Of a DNA stretch of 7,223 nt, positions 6,551 through 7,223 are shown piece after piece. Each line of letters begins with the position of its first letter. Within the stretch, counting starts at the first letter, position 1. This DNA is from Pseudomonadota bacterium (GTDB taxonomy: Bacteria > Pseudomonadota > Gammaproteobacteria > Steroidobacterales > Steroidobacteraceae), in NCBI GenBank assembly GCA_021850555.1, contig JAJZLX010000057.1:1-7223 (forward strand). Reading direction: 5' to 3'. The notes under the pieces were generated by a model. That model made no database searches and was not told the DNA's origin. It saw only the letters and a program-made list of their open reading frames with translations. Position numbers and translations under genes: made by a program.

Positions 6551-7223
6551 AGCGTCTGCTCCGCGAATTCCTGGGCGCGGTGCAATTTCTCACGCGCGTT
6601 CCGGTGCCGCAGCGGTTGCACGGGGAGATCGTCCTCGCGCGCACGGCACCGTACTTTCCCCTGGTCGGGGTACTGCTCGGGCTGGCAGCAGGCGGCATCG
6701 ACGCCGCCGTGCGTCCGCACCTCACGGCGCTTGCCGCGGCCGCAGCCGCCGTGCTGTTTCTCGTGCTGATTACCGGCGCTCTGCACGAAGACGGACTCGC
6801 CGACAGCGCCGACGGTTTCGGCGGAGGCAAGACAGCCGACCAGATCCTCGCCATCATGCGCGACAGCCGAATCGGCAGTTACGGCGCGATTGCCGTGGCG
6901 CTGTCCCTGTTGCTGAGGGTTGCATTCATCGCGGCGCTACCGGCGCGCGATGCGCTCGCCTATTTCGTCTCGGCGGAGACGCTCTCGCGCTGGAGCGTGC
7001 TCCCGCTCGCCCATTTTCTGCCGCCCGCCCGCCAAGGCGGACCCTCGGCGGGACAGGGTGCGCGGCTTGCCCGCAGCGTATCGCCCATGGCCGTCTGGAT
7101 CGCAACGCTGATCGCCGCCGCGGTTACCGTGGCGAGTCTGCACACAGCCAGCTGGCGCCCCTGGGCGGCCTGTCTGCTGACCACCGCGGCATGCGGCGTG
7201 TATTTCCGCCGGCGGATCGGCGG
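6547..7223 (+). CDS. cobS: Adenosylcobinamide-GDP ribazoletransferase (cobalamin synthase) CobS/CobV, 3' partial
   Basis: Polytopic inner-membrane enzyme that joins adenosylcobinamide-GDP and alpha-ribazole (phosphate), completing the nucleotide loop. The frame is open from ATG 6547 to the right edge, giving 225 full codons of an expected roughly 245-260. It shows FLTRVPVP (14-21), YFPLVG (36-41), the metal-binding signature GALHEDGLADSADGFGGG (77-94) rich in acidic residues, and MRDSRIGSYG (104-113). Hydrophobic segments follow near 39-51, 60-77, 114-131 and several more in the C-terminal half. The last visible residues, RRIGG, begin the conserved C-terminal motif normally followed by TGD, so only about 20-35 residues are cut off. 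The ATG overlaps the cobT stop, indicating translational coupling. Family identity is secure. Confidence 0.95.
   Translation, partial: MKRLLREFLGAVQFLTRVPVPQRLHGEIVLARTAPYFPLVGVLLGLAAGGIDAAVRPHLTALAAAAAAVLFLVLITGALHEDGLADSADGFGGGKTADQILAIMRDSRIGSYGAIAVALSLLLRVAFIAALPARDALAYFVSAETLSRWSVLPLAHFLPPARQGGPSAGQGARLARSVSPMAVWIATLIAAAVTVASLHTASWRPWAACLLTTAACGVYFRRRIG

Overview
This window is one stretch of a GC-rich bacterial chromosome devoted entirely to the late part of cobalamin (vitamin B12) biosynthesis. All genes lie on the + strand, and most neighbours overlap by 4-8 bases or are separated by short gaps, as expected of a single operon. The gene set and order (cobO, bluB, cbiB, threonine-phosphate decarboxylase, cobQ, cobU, cobT, cobS) resemble the proteobacterial arrangement I recall from Pseudomonas. 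The organism is therefore most likely a high-GC proteobacterium, possibly a gammaproteobacterium. BluB makes the lower ligand by an oxygen-requiring route, so the host lives at least partly in oxygen. No mobile element, CRISPR array, rRNA or tRNA gene was seen.

Layout. Positions 1-563: corrinoid adenosyltransferase CobO, whose true start is probably just left of the window. 609-1268: BluB, which makes 5,6-dimethylbenzimidazole (DMB). 1405-2352: the membrane protein CbiB. 2345-3337: the PLP enzyme that makes aminopropanol phosphate. 3334-4804: cobyric acid synthase CobQ, carrying an apparent 35-base internal deletion that shifts the frame. 4801-5322: the kinase/guanylyltransferase CobU. 5319-5468: a possible 49-codon small ORF fitted exactly between cobU and cobT. 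5465-6550: the phosphoribosyltransferase CobT. 6547-7223: cobalamin synthase CobS, cut by the right edge.

How the genes work together. CobO adds the adenosyl group to the corrinoid and CobQ amidates four side chains to give adenosylcobyric acid. The decarboxylase supplies (R)-1-amino-2-propanol phosphate, which CbiB attaches to give adenosylcobinamide phosphate. CobU activates this to adenosylcobinamide-GDP. In parallel, BluB makes DMB and CobT converts it to alpha-ribazole phosphate. CobS joins the two halves. Apart from the cobQ lesion, every step from adenosylation to nucleotide-loop assembly is present, except the alpha-ribazole-phosphate phosphatase, which is not in the window.

The most noteworthy items are the cobQ lesion, where the retained sequence reads as CobQ-like protein in both frames across the junction, as expected after deletion or assembly collapse between short direct repeats, and the small ORF between cobU and cobT. 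I did not find a convincing new biological system; this is otherwise a conventional B12 operon.
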